A stretch of DNA of 64,000 nucleotides from Macrobrachium rosenbergii (Eukaryota; Arthropoda; Malacostraca; Decapoda; Palaemonidae), in the NCBI RefSeq assembly GCF_040412425.1, contig NC_089756.1, positions 6,277,177 to 6,341,176 on the forward strand, in the 5' to 3' direction. The notes under the pieces were generated by a model, which did no database searches, was not told the origin of the DNA, and worked only from the letters and a program-made list of their open reading frames with translations. Below, in pieces: positions 27,571-40,690 of this stretch. Numbering within the stretch: position 1 is the stretch's first letter; each line of letters opens with the position of its first letter. A program made the position numbers and the translations under genes.

Positions 27571-27696
27571 TTATTGGCACAGACTGTCTAAATTACTTGT
27601 TGTTAATGAGACAGAATGCTTCATCAAGAAAATAATAAAATTAATACTTTGTGATACTTTTGGACATAATTATCAATAGAACTGTAAACTGTAAGT

Positions 27697-27766
<70 letters not shown>

Positions 27767-27881
27767 GAATTATTGGTATTGACCGGCAGAACTTGTTTTG
27801 GTTTACTAAGCGAATGATAAAAGTGATATTTTGTGATATTTTGAAGCATAATTATTATCAATAGAATGGCACACTGTAAAT

Positions 27882-27943
<62 letters not shown>

Positions 27944-28058
27944 AAGGAAGGTATTGGCATAAACCGTCAGAATTACTTGTTTTGGTTTATATAAAGAATG
28001 CTAAAAATAATATTTTGTGATACTTTTTTGTCATAATTATCAAAAGAATTGTAAAGTG

Positions 28059-28110
<52 letters not shown>

Positions 28111-28232
28111 CTGACATGGATCATCAGAATTACTTGTTAATGAGACAGGTAGTTTTGGTTTATTAAGAAAATGATAAAAGTAATATTTTGAGGTACTTTT
28201 GGTCATAATTATCAATATGATTATAAACCACT
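27337..28232. repeat. Satellite of five units alternating with (GA)n
   Basis: Each unit of about 120 bases (GTATTGGCATAGACCGTCAG, AATTACTTGTT, a variable middle, TTTTGTGATACTTTTGG and CATAATTATCAATAGAA) is preceded by a (GA) run of 40-70 bases. Units lie near 27380, 27570, 27767, 27948 and 28108, a period of about 185 bp. They have diverged by substitutions and small indels. Confidence 0.85.
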
Positions 28233-28705
28233 ATTGTCTTCCCACTTTGGCTTACAACTCTAACATCCTATAAACTAACGTAAATCATTAACATCGGTTA
28301 TCAAATCATCAAAGCTATTTTTCATTAGCTGACACACAATCACTTTCAAATCGCGACTCATAAATCCCATTCATGCGGATGTAATCCTTTCCAACTAATT
28401 TAATCCCACGAAAGTAATCTCACCTGATTTATCCCCCTCTTCGGCTACTGCAATCTCATCTGAGTTTTTTTCCCCTTCAAAATAAGGCTTAGATTAAAGC
28501 TTTAGATTAACGCCGAAGTAATCTCCGCGTCCAGAGGAAAAATGACAGATTTAGGAGATTACAAGAGATTCGACCTTTTCCGCCCAGCTGTAATCCGGAT
28601 ACGGTTAAGTATTGTTCACTGATCGTTCGGTTCTAAGTTAATGCGACAACGAGACCGGACATGAATTTGAATCACATCGGGAAAAAAATACTCTAACTCC
28701 ACTGC

Positions 28706-28710
<5 letters not shown>
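28233..28710. other. Unassigned spacer
   Basis: No feature can be supported. Confidence 0.4.
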
Positions 28711-28765
<55 letters not shown>

Positions 28766-29015
28766 ACTTTATCTTTATGTTATTCAATATTATCGTGACT
28801 TGAAGTTTATGATAAGTTCAACACAACGCTTTTAATACATGCATACATATACAAATACACAACAAGGGATACATACATACATACATACATACATACACCA
28901 AGAGATACATACATACAACAAGAGATTCATACATGCATTTAAATACACAACAAGAGATACGTACATACATACATACATACATACATACAACAAGAGACAC
29001 ATACATACATACGTA
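28711..29015. repeat. (TC)n and (ACAT)n with CAAGAGATAC steps
   Basis: A (TC) run lies at 28711-28762. From 28838 (ACAT)n is interrupted about every 40-55 bases by ACAAGAGATACATACATAC-type steps, a higher-order repeat of four units. Confidence 0.85.
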
Positions 29016-29451
29016 CAGATAGAGAGAGAATCTTCGGACCTCATAATACTCACAGTGAATATATATTGTAAGTTGGATCTCGCGAAATTATAGAGGGAAA
29101 ATAACACAGGAAAAAATAAAAATACGAAAACATGGAGAGAAACAACGGAAAGAAAGGGGGATCAACAATTACAACATATACGCCAAAACATAGCGGAAAT
29201 ACAACGAAAATTGAGCAACGCAATTAAAACAAGCACGACAACACTGAAACAAAGTGAAAGACAAGGAATACATAAAACAAAAGAATTAAAACAAGTAGGA
29301 AAACACGGAAAGAGAAGAAATAGAAATAAAAAGGAGAAAACAATGAAAAGAAATATAGAAATAAGAAACAAATGGAACAACAAAGAGCAAAAGAAAAATT
29401 GATAAAAAAGGAAACCAAGACAACCGATTGAAAACTAAATATGATATTTAC

Positions 29452-29511
<60 letters not shown>

Positions 29512-30289
29512 CAATTAAAAGAAGTAGAAAAATAGGAAAGAGTGAAAAACAAATAATGCAAATAAAAAACAATTAAATTAGCAGGAAAACAAGAAAGCAA
29601 AGTGAGAAACAAGGAAACCAAATAAAACAAACAAAACAATTAGAAAAAGAGGAAGACTCACGAAAAACAGAGGTAAAAATTAACAAAACAAAATTAAAAC
29701 AAGCAAAAATGCACGAAAGCATAGAGAAAAACAACAAGAAATAAAAAATCAGATAAAACCAGAACAACCCAAAAGCAACAACTTCAACAATCGGGCGAAA
29801 CAACAATGTAAATCGTAGCTTCGTCGCCAAAGTCCCCGAAGTGCAAAAAAGGTGCCTGATGCCAGGACAACGAGTCTCTCTCTCTCTCTCTCGCATGCTA
29901 TCCGTAAGGCTGACGAGAGAGGGCGAGAGGTTACACAGAGCTGATGAAGCGTCATCAGGACCACAAAAGAGCCTTTGACACCTAATGAAGAGGAAACCCA
30001 TGGGAAGGGGGAGGGGGAAGAGGTAGGGGAAGGTGAGAAGGGAGGGGAGGAAGCAGGGGGAAGGAGAGAGGATGGAGGGGGTAGGAAGGGAAAGGGGAAG
30101 AAGGGGTTGAATGCGTAACTGGTGATATCCCTTGGAGATCCAAACTGCCGGATTACGCTTTCTCTTTCGGAATGTTCGCTTATTCGGCGACCGGACGAGA
30201 GGAGATGCGACGGCGCCTCTGAATTAACTTCAGTCGGAATCAGATGACTCAGAATTCTTTTTTTTTTTTTTGGCACGCGATCAAAGTCA
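29016..30289. other. Purine/A-rich segment with (GA)n
   Basis: 29090-29760 is A-rich, with AAAACAAG/GGAAAACA phrases recurring irregularly and a (GA) run at 29455-29506. 30001-30105 is a G-rich purine tract. A T11 run lies near 30259. No gene is supported. Confidence 0.5.
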
Positions 30290-30324
30290 CAACAACGAAT
30301 CGTCATTTTCCTCACAGCGACAGT

Positions 30325-30385
<61 letters not shown>

Positions 30386-30448
30386 GCCATGAATATCATT
30401 TGTTAATGAATGTGAACGCATCACTTTCACACAACAAGAGTGTTGATG

Positions 30449-30482
<34 letters not shown>

Positions 30483-30699
30483 GTTGTCTCCCTCTCTCTC
30501 TCATTGCCATGAATATCATTTGTTAATGAATGAAACGCATCACTTTCACACAACAAGAGTGTTGATGTTTTCACACACACAACGAATCGTCATTTTCCTC
30601 ACAGCGACAGTGTTGTCTCCCTCTCTCTCTCTCATTGCCATGAATATCATTTGTTAATGAATGTGAACGCATCACTTTCACACAACAAGAGTGTTGATG

Positions 30700-30756
<57 letters not shown>
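30290..30756. repeat. Tandem repeat of three units linked to (TC)n
   Basis: The unit contains CAGCGACAGTGTT, a (TC) run, ATTGCCATGAATATCATTTG, TTAATGAATG, AACGCATCACTTTCACACAA and CAAGAGTGTTGATGTTTT. It occurs three times (from about 30310, 30480 and 30600), with a (TC) run of different length in each. It ends in a 52-base (CT) run. Confidence 0.85.
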
Positions 30757-30758
<2 letters not shown>

Positions 30759-31280
30759 TATGTATGAATGTGTGTATGTATGTGTATATATGTGTGTGTG
30801 TGCATATATATAATCCCCCCGGTTCACAAGTAAAATTTACTATCTAGGTCAAAAGAGACGGAACGATTTTTCCAGGAAGCACTTCTAAGTAGCTCCCGCC
30901 ACCTAATGGGATCGAATTCGAGATTTACACAGGTGATATGCGGCAGATATTCATAAATCCAAATAATATCCTTTACACTAATCAATTAATCAGCGGAGAG
31001 GAGATAACAGCCTTAAAGACTTTGCTACCTGAATAAATGACCCAACGACCAACATCTGCAATGAAAAATTCTAAGTAATGACTTGTGAATTAATACACGG
31101 AGAGGAGATAAAACATATACTGTATATCACCTGAACTAATACCCGAAACTTGGATTTATAAATCCACCTCATATCCTCTGGACTGAAGCGTTAATCCACA
31201 GAAGGGGATGAGGGGAAGGAGACACTGGGCTGTAGCAGCGGAACCCATCCCCTTAGGGAGGGGAGGGGAACGACACTCTG
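30757..31280. other. Unassigned spacer
   Basis: It opens with a TGTGTATG-rich stretch. AATCAATTAATCAGCGGAGAGG near 30980 and AATTAATACACGGAGAGG near 31090 suggest a degenerate duplicate. No gene is supported. Confidence 0.4.
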
Positions 31281-32150
<870 letters not shown>

Positions 32151-32154
32151 CACA

Positions 32155-32586
<432 letters not shown>

Positions 32587-34841
32587 TGACTATTTATCAC
32601 ATCACCGTGATTCACATACAATCAGAAAGCTACAAACGTCCTTTAATATCTAATTCACTCTACCTCGGAAATAATATATTTTCATATATGTTACCAAAGG
32701 GGAATTTTTTAGTTGATAATAAGTCCACCGTCCGTGAGGTCGAACCAGCGACGGACGAGGAATCAGGACTACAGTGACACACTAACGCAGTCGGCCACAA
32801 GAGAGGTATAAGTGAATAACATCTCCCATCAACTCACCCGTCGAACTCAGGTGTTTTGCGTTTGGAGACGATATCCACCCACCTCTGCCATGTTGACCGT
32901 GTAGTGCGTTTGTCGCACGTAGCCATATTATGACTATTTATCACATCACCATGATTCATATACAATCAGAAAGCTACAAACGTCCTTTAATATCCAATTC
33001 ACTCTACCTCGGAAATAATATATTTTCATATATGTTACCGAAGGGTAATTTTTAGTTGATAATAAGTCCACCGTCCCGTGGGGTCGAACCAGCGACGGAC
33101 GAGGAATCAGGACTACAGTGACACACTAACGCAGTCGGCCACAAGAGAGGAATAAGTGAATAACATCTCCCATCAACTCACCTGTCGAACTCAGGTGTTT
33201 TGCGTTTGGAGATGATATCCACCCACCTCTGCCATGTTGACCGTGTAGTGCGTTTGTCGCACGTAGCCATATTATGACTATTTATCACATCACCGTGATT
33301 CATATACAATCAGAAAGCTACAAACGTCCTTTAATATCCAATTCACTCTACCTCGGAAATAATATATTTTCATATATGTTACCGAAGGGGAATTTTTAGT
33401 TGATAATAAGTCCACCGTCCGTGGGGTCGAACCAGCGATGGACGAGGAATCAGGACTACAGTGACACACTAACGCAGTCAGCCACAAGAGAGGTATAAGT
33501 GAATAACATCTCCCATCAACTCACCCGTCGAACTCAGGTGTTTTGCGTTTGGAGACGATATCCACCCACCTCCGCCATGTTGACCGTGTAGTGCGTTTGT
33601 CGACGTAGCCATATTATGACTATTTATCACATCACCGTGATTCATATACAATCAGAAAGCTACAAACGTCCTTTAATATCCAATTACTCTACCTCGGAAA
33701 TAATATATTTTCATATATGTTACCAAAGGGGAATTTTTAGTTGATAATAAGTCCACCGTCCCCGTGGGTCGAACCAGCGATGGACGAGGAATCAGGACTA
33801 CAGTGACACACTAACGCAGTCGGCCACAAGAGAGGTATAAGTGAATAACATCTCCCATCAACTCACCCGTCGAACTCAGGTGTTTTGCGTTTGGAGACGA
33901 TATCCACCCACCTCTGCCATGTTGACCGTGTAGTGCGTTTGTCGACGTAGCCATATTATGACTATTTATCACATCACCGTGATTCATATACAATCAGAAA
34001 GCTACAAACGTCCTTTAATATCCAATTCACTCTACCTCGCAAATAATATATTTTCATATATGTTACCAAGGGGAATTTTTAGTTGATAATAAGTCCACCG
34101 TCCCATGGGGTCGAACCAGCGACGGACGAGGAATCAGGACTACAGTGACACACTAATGCAGTCGGCCACAAGAGAGGTATAAGTGAATAACATCTCCCAT
34201 CAACTCACCCGTCGAACTCAGGTGTTTTGCGTTGGAGACGATATCCACCCACCTCTGCCATGTTGACCGTGTAGTGCGTTTGTCGCACGTAGCCATATTA
34301 TGACTATTTATCACATCACCGTGATTCATATACAATCAGAAAGCTACAAACGTCCTTTAATATCCAATTCACTCTACCTCGGAAATAATATATTTTCATA
34401 TATGTTACCAAAGGGGAATTTTTTAGTTGATAATAAGTCCACCGTCCCGTGGGGTCGAACCAGCGACGGACGAGGAATCAGGACTACAGTGACACACTAA
34501 CGCAGTCAGCCACAAGAGAGGTATAAGTGAATAACATCTCCCATCAACTCACCCGTCGAACTCAGGTGTTTTGCGTTTGGAGACGATATCCACCCACCTC
34601 TGCCATGTTGACCGTGTAGTGCGTTTGTTGCACGTATCCATATTATGACTATTTATCACATCACCGTGATTCATATACAATCAGAAAGCTACAAACGTCC
34701 TTTAATATCAAATTCACTCTACCTCGAAATAATATATTTTCATATATGTTACCGAAGGGAATTTTTAGTTGATAATAAGTCCACCGTCCCGTGATCAACC
34801 AGCGACGGACGAGGAATCAGGACTACAGTGACACACTAACG
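32587..34841. repeat. Satellite array, seven units of about 343 bp
   Basis: Units start with TGACTATTTATCACATCACC near 32587, 32931, 33275, 33616, 33958, 34301 and 34645; the last is truncated. The copies are very alike, with single-base indels. Each full unit contains CAATCAGAAAGCTACAAACG, a CATATATGTTACC stretch, a tRNA-like region on the minus strand and TCGAACTCAGGTGTTTTGCG. The array is bracketed by (AT)n on both sides and ends in an inverted partial unit. Open frames within it repeat with each unit and have no recognised product. Confidence 0.92.
33065..33150 (-). other. tRNA-like region in each array unit (one shown)
   Basis: On the minus strand GTGGCCGACTGCGTTAGTG resembles an RNA polymerase III A box (like the start of a serine-type tRNA). 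About 50 bases further GGTTCGACCCC matches the B box consensus GGTTCGANTCC in nearly all positions. The acceptor-stem pairing of a true tRNA is not evident, so this looks like a tRNA-derived relic repeated in every unit. Confidence 0.55.
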
Positions 34842-34942
34842 CTGACACATTAAAAAATTCCTTCGGTAACATATATGAAAATATATTATTTCGAGGTAGA
34901 GTGAATTGAATATTAAAGGACGTTTGTAGCTTTCTGATAATA

Positions 34943-34944
<2 letters not shown>
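34842..34944. repeat. Inverted partial unit capping the 343-bp array
   Basis: TTCCTTCGGTAACATATATG through CGTTTGTAGCTTTCTGATA is the reverse complement of the first 140 or so bases of an array unit, missing its outer 30 bases. It ends at (AT)n. Confidence 0.85.
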
Positions 34945-35011
<67 letters not shown>

Positions 35012-35127
35012 CAAGGTCAGATAAGGTCATAACCCCCTTCCACATCTGTTATAAGATCCATGTCATAATTAACTTAAATCTCAAAGAAACCAGGGTAGTG
35101 TTGGCCGGCCTGCTCACTGGGTAAGTG

Positions 35128-35188
<61 letters not shown>
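34945..35188. repeat. (AT)n and (CT)n microsatellites
   Basis: (AT) at about 34945-35008 closes the satellite array. A unique stretch follows, then (CT) at 35131-35188. Confidence 0.9.
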
Positions 35189-35190
<2 letters not shown>

Positions 35191-36026
35191 TATCCAAGTC
35201 TCTAACTGAACTAAGGAAGAACAGCAAAAACATGTCTACAAAAATATAATTTATTCACCAGTTTAACATGGCATATAGATTGGAATCAAAATAGCAATGA
35301 AATGGGAATATCAGCCTCCTAGAATTGTTACCCCAAAATAACCAAGAAAAAATATAACATAGTGCTATCAACGTCACCAGTTGAGTCTCTACAACAAAAG
35401 AGTCAAAATAAGTCAAACATGACCGAAGTCATGATAAGTCATATTCCCCTCCATTTACTTGACCTCTAACTCAACACATCTCAGGAAAAAAAAAAAAACT
35501 TTTAAAAATAGGCACAGAGAAAAATAAATGCGGGATATCTCCCACGTTACCAACCCCAAAAGAAATACACATAATTAAACATGGCAAAATCAAAATTCAG
35601 AATAATCAATAAAAATCAAAGCATGGTAATCAGTGCAAAGAATCAGTACATGTTAAAAAAGTTATTAAAACCCATTCAGGTTTTTTGAAAACATAGTTTC
35701 AGCTCACCTAACAGGAAGTACACAAAGTCTTCCAGGAGAGCAGATCTGATCACAAGGGAATCTCATCCCAAAATGTCTAACCTGTATTCACATTGGATAA
35801 TTTTCACTTTTTATGACATGCCCATGAAAGCAAACGAACAAACGCTCTACCGGAACTTGATGACTTCTGGTGACATGGCCAGAGCATCACCAGACTGACA
35901 ACAGGCCTTCGTCAGCACTGACTTGCTGAATACATAGCCACTGTTTCCATTTACCTTTGCCCAGAATATCTCCAAGAAAAATGCTTAGCTAAAAAAATGA
36001 AATATATAACATTATCATTCCAAATG

Positions 36027-36030
<4 letters not shown>
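35189..36030. other. Unassigned A-rich segment
   Basis: No coding, RNA or repeat signal can be supported. Confidence 0.4.

Positions 36031-36121
<91 letters not shown>
36031..36121. repeat. (AT)n tract
   Basis: About 90 bp of (AT). Confidence 0.95.
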
Positions 36122-36123
<2 letters not shown>

Positions 36124-37290
36124 CTATATCTCCACCTTAGATACTGGGATTCTGGGCTACAACAGATAATCACAGGGAGTTCCTTTAGATTACCAAGGAA
36201 ACTACCATGTTTTGGCTAAAATCTGACATGTAAGACTGATTAAGGTAGATCCTTAGAAGAATCAATCAACATACTGTCTTAGGGTCTTCTTCATGTGAGG
36301 AAAACATTACGTAAACACAAAGGGTTCTCTTAATTAATTGTATTTACATAACACACACAGATCAGAAGAATGAGGAATTATGGGGCAGACAATAACAAGG
36401 TCCTGCTAAATGAATGGATCCTACATAGAATAAATATTCTACGCTGATGATGTCCTCATGAAAGGAACATCGCAGAGGGGTAGAATAGGGGGTGGCATAC
36501 GCCAATGCACATGGGAGAGGGTCAAAGAGTTGGTTCCACAGCCAAGGCTGATCTCCAATGAGACACAAGACAGTTAATTGCAAGAAACAATAACGCACTC
36601 AAAGGGAACTGAGGGAACGCATGGATGGTGCCAAACAACTCAGTTACAATCACTAAATGTGTAATTACATCAGCAATGGAGGGATGAAAATGAAGGGATG
36701 CCACTTACAAAAGGTACTGGCTTGAGGATGAGCACGTGGAGGGAGTACAAGGGACAGGCAAAAGGGAAGGATGGCAAGTGTCTTGGGTTAAGTTTTGGGT
36801 GCTTCTCAGGCCGAACTGCCGGTCTGTGGCCCTTACGTAGCTTCAGAGGATAATGCCTGGGCATCCTCGTAGGTGGTGTTGTAGTCAATGCCCGCTCCAT
36901 TTTCTACAGGGTTACGCATGTGGGGTCGGCCCCACAAGGCTGTATTGTGAGGTCACCTTCCCAGGTGTAATGGCAGCTGGGCACATGTTTAGCTACTGTG
37001 GGCGGGGCACTTTCCCTTTTGTTTTCCTCCTTTGCCGGTTGTCCACCTCCGGTGAGGATTTGCATCTTCGAAGGTTGCACCTAGGGATAAGGATCTTTGG
37101 CAGTCACCTTGAACAGAGAAAGTATTAAGGGCTTATCCATATAGAGAAAGAGGAAGAGAATTGGTGAGGGGGTGAATGATACCCATAGTTCTTTTATTTA
37201 AAAAGGAGTAAAATGAGTTTTATTCTTATATCTCTTACGTTAGTATTATTTAAGGCTGGTGAGGTTGCCTTGGAATAAGTTTCCTTTGTT
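36122..37290. other. Unassigned segment with short open frames
   Basis: A minus frame at 36670-36900 (MERALTTTPPTRMPRHYPLK...) runs through a good splice-donor-like GTAAGTGG near 36708, and a plus frame at 36853-37128 overlaps it. I recognise neither. The base composition is less AT-rich than the surroundings. It could be a decayed gene or element fragment. Confidence 0.25.
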
Positions 37291-37293
37291 GCA

Positions 37294-37295
<2 letters not shown>

Positions 37296-37376
<81 letters not shown>

Positions 37377-37392
37377 CATACACATATGTTTC
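37296..37392. repeat. (AT)n with ACAC/ACAT tail
   Basis: About 75 bp of (AT) followed by ACACATACATACACATATG. Confidence 0.95.
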
Positions 37393-37419
37393 TGTGAGTA
37401 CACGACACTACGTGACAAT

Positions 37420-37770
37420 GTGGTGTTTTGCGGCATTCAGCGCACAGGTGAAAGCCTCGTTGTCTGCGGACTCAGCACAGGATGCCTGAACGAATACGAA
37501 TGTCACCTTAGATACTACCGTGTCTGCGACACATGGGCGGAAGTGCACTTCGGCATGTTTTCTCGAATGTTCTGGAAGCTTTGTCCAGTTAGAACCCGAA
37601 TATGGGTGCGTCGTAAAGAAGGGGTTTGTGCATTTGTGTGCAATGAGGAGTGGCTTTTGGGGCAAGTGCTTGAGGTTCTGTAGAATGCCATACATTCGTT
37701 TTGGAGGAGCTGAAGTGCGAGGACTCTGGGGCCAAGTTCCCTGCTGTAAGTGTGAGTGTTAACATTTTAG
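37420..37770. other. Open but unrecognised segment
   Basis: Plus frames 37420-37683 and 37520-37762 and a minus frame 37408-37695 are all open, and the segment is less AT-rich than its surroundings. The longest plus frame gives [20 protein letters not shown]... with many Cys residues. The second ends just past a donor-like GTAAGTGTGAG at 37745. I recognise no family. Competing open frames make a gene call unsafe; a decayed element fragment is equally likely. Confidence 0.2.
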
Positions 37771-38183
37771 TGGCCTATCATTTCTTTAAACATTTCTTTC
37801 TATGTGGGTGTTGTAATGGTGTTAATGTAGACTAAGTTGGTTTTAGTACTAATGGGAAATGTTTCTCTCTTTACAGATGTTTCATACATAGACACGTACA
37901 AGTGAACATGGCCACTGTGAAATATCGCTACTTAAATGAACTGGTGACATAAAGACATAAAATTAGAATGGAGAATAATTAGTGACTGAAATAGGAATCG
38001 AAATTAATCGCATATTTGATTATCATATTAAAACTGTTTAATGTGTTTGGGAAGTGGTTCAGTAATTTTCTATTATCATGCATATTTTTCATTTAACCTG
38101 TCACATGTCAGATTTACAGAATAAACTATCTTCTATAAGCACGGTTTAACTTATACACACTAGATGTAGGGAATTTGATATTC

Positions 38184-38185
<2 letters not shown>
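37771..38185. other. Unassigned spacer
   Basis: AT-rich, with nothing supported. Confidence 0.4.
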
Positions 38186-38245
<60 letters not shown>

Positions 38246-38294
38246 TCGACACGTCTACCAACACTTCAGGCACGACAACTGTAGGATATTCTGT

Positions 38295-38373
<79 letters not shown>

Positions 38374-38420
38374 TATATATATATATAATATATATTTATT
38401 TATTCATTTATTATATATGT
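38186..38420. repeat. (GA)n, (CA)n and (TA)n microsatellites
   Basis: (GA) at 38186-38242, (CA) at 38299-38332 and (TA) directly after, with a short interrupted TA/TTTA tail. Confidence 0.95.
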
Positions 38421-38689
38421 GTGTGTGTGAAGGGTACGTTGTGCTGCATCCTGTACAGAGGCTTATGAATATATTTCGGGAAACTGTTTTAGTTTTGCTT
38501 AAATGACGTTCTTTTATTTAAATCACTTTTATTAACTCAATTATTTTTAATATGCCTATATGAGAGATGTTTTAAAGAGCATTTCTATAGAAATTATCGT
38601 ACTATTCATATTCATTTTAGTGTCACCCTTTTATTTAAATAATTTTTAATAAGAAGTGTTTTCTTACACAGATACAAACGTTGGTCAGC

Positions 38690-39135
38690 AAGATTGTTTT
38701 TTTTCATTTCCGTTTATTTAGTCACAGTAAAGAACACAATGTTGGACAAAATGAATGCCTGTGCACGCCTTCAGAAATACTGTTCTCTTTTTGTTTATTT
38801 AACCGCTGTAATTAACTTTGCCAGGGTTTTACAAATGCCTCTGAACGTCTTGAAGAATGATGCTGTATTTTCATTTGTTTACTCGCTGTAATTAGCTTCC
38901 GTAGTCTCAAATAAATGTGTTGTTTTTGTTTATTCGAGCATTGTAATGAGATCCTGCATCCTTTGAACGTCTTCAGGTATAATGCTATATTTTAAACTCC
39001 ATTCATTTATTACCCACAAACTTTCTTTCGTTTTAATCGCTGTGATGAACTTAATCGTCTCTAAGGATGACATTTTAAAAGGGATTTCTTTCATGAACCC
39101 GACGGCTTTCCTTCGGTTAAATCGCTGAAATATCG
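38690..39135. repeat. Very degenerate tandem repeat, about four units
   Basis: Phrases of the form TTTGTTTATTTAACCGCTGT, AATTAACTTTGCC, CTGAACGTCTTGAAGAATGA and TGCTGTATTTTCATTTGTTT recur at roughly 80-110 base spacing with heavy divergence. The period is irregular and the call rests on eye alignment. Confidence 0.5.
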
Positions 39136-39189
39136 TCACCTGTTGAGGGTAATGTTGTTGCTGGGTAATGTCATTGAGGACGAGCTTGC

Positions 39190-39460
39190 CTTCTTTTAAA
39201 TCTCGCTGACCCTCAGCCGGATCGAGTTCGGAGCCATATTAATTCCGAGATGAAGCGAGCGAGTGGGTGGCGTCACAGCTGGCAGCAGCTGGTTTTGGAG
39301 GAAGCGACATCAGCGGCGGCAGCAGCAGCGGTAGCACGCGACAGATGGCAACATCTGTGGTTCTACTGTATTAGCTCTGCCACCAGAGAGGAAACTCTTG
39401 GAAGATGGAAACTTCGAAAGCTCTGATATTATGTACAGGTGTGAGCCTTGTTTAAGTAAG
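39190..39460 (+). other. GC-richer segment resembling a first exon
   Basis: Unlike its surroundings, 39220-39380 is rich in CpG and CAG/CGG steps (GGCGGCAGCAGCAGCGGTAG). An ATG at about 39405 opens METSKALILCT and meets a donor-like CAG/GTGTGAG near 39437. This is what a 5' UTR plus short first coding exon could look like, but no downstream exon is visible. It is speculative. Confidence 0.15.
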
Positions 39461-39479
39461 GATTATAACGTTCTTTCAG

Positions 39480-39481
<2 letters not shown>

Positions 39482-39533
<52 letters not shown>

Positions 39534-39680
39534 AGCTGCAACCCTAGCAGGAACCGCGAATGCTATAAACACATGGACCCCAATATAGAAAGTAAGTTAT
39601 TACAGAAAAGAAATACAAAAGTAAAGAACAAACAAACAAACAGGGAAATGAATCCTATGTGAGTCAGCTAAAACAAAAAA
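39482..39680 (+). repeat. (ATT)n-linked repeat, second family
   Basis: (ATT) at 39482-39531 leads into TCAAGCTGCAACCCTAGCAG and GAATGCTATAAACACATGGA. This resembles a common decapod interspersed repeat in which CAAGCTACAACCC follows (ATT)n. It is a different family from the one at 13735 and 53018. Confidence 0.55.
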
Positions 39681-39984
39681 TTAAAAATTGCGCCAATCTG
39701 AACTTCAAAAGATTCAACTACGTGATTAAGAACTTTCCATACTTTGGTCACAGCTTTTAAGCTCACCTGACAAATATTTATCAGAGAAATCTACTAAACT
39801 TTCATAATTTTGTTCATATCAGGGGACGTCCACACTACAGTAAAATATGACATCAAACATGTCGCCAATATGTAAACCATGTCATCAACATGTCGCCAAC
39901 TTATTACATACACGTCAACAACAAAATGGTAGTTTTAACTAGCACTTCACTATTATCCAACAAATGCCACAGATTCAGTCTCTA

Positions 39985-40690
39985 CTTGTAGTCGCTGACT
40001 TGTCTTCAACCTGTTCGTGATATGTAGGCAATAATTTGCCAATATGTGTTGATGACATGTTTCACTGTAGTGTAGATGCACCTCTATTCATCTCATCTCT
40101 TATCAATAATTCTCACTTACAGCTGTTGACTTGTCTTCAACCTGTTCGTGATATATGTGCAATAAGTTGACAACGTGTTGACATGTTTCACTGTAGTGTA
40201 GATGCACCTCTAATCACCTCACCTCTTGTCACTAACTCTCACTTATAGCCGTTGACTTGTCTTCAACCTGTTCGTGATATATGTGCAATAAGTTGACAAC
40301 GTGTTGACGACATGTTTCACTGCAGTGTAGATGTACCTCTAATCACTTCATCTCTTGTCACTAACTCTCACTTACAGCCGCTGACTTGTCTTCAACCTGT
40401 TCGTGATATATGTGCAATAAGTTGCCAACCTGTTGACGACATGTTTCACAGTAGTGACTGTAGATGCACCTTACTCACCTCATCTCTTCTCACTGAATCT
40501 CACTTACAGTCGTTGACTTTTCAACCTTTTCGTGATATATGTGCAATAAGCTGCCGACATGTGTTGATGACATGTTTCATTACAGCGTAGACACGCCTTG
40601 CTCATCTCATCTCTTCTCGCTGATTCTCACTTACAGTCATTGACTTGTTATGCACATTATTCCTCTCATCTCTTCTTACCAATTCTTAAT
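39985..40690. repeat. Tandem repeat of about 125 bp, five to six units
   Basis: Units carry GTTGACTTGTCTTCAACCTG, TTCGTGATATATGTGCAATA, AGTTGACAACGTGTTGACGA, CATGTTTCACTGTAGTGTAG and a CTCATCTCTT/CTCACTTACAG end. Starts lie near 39990, 40125, 40252, 40379 and 40513, with a truncated unit near 40635. The GTTCGTGATATAT part is best conserved. Confidence 0.85.

Noticed and set aside
33065..33150. True tRNA genes in the array
   Set aside because: A and B boxes are present, but acceptor and anticodon stems do not form convincingly.
32587..34841. CRISPR-like regular array
   Set aside because: The whole 343-bp unit is repeated with no variable spacers, and the context is eukaryotic.
36670..36900. 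Host exon with GTAAGT donor
   Set aside because: There is no recognisable protein, no acceptor and no neighbouring exon, and an opposite-strand frame is also open.
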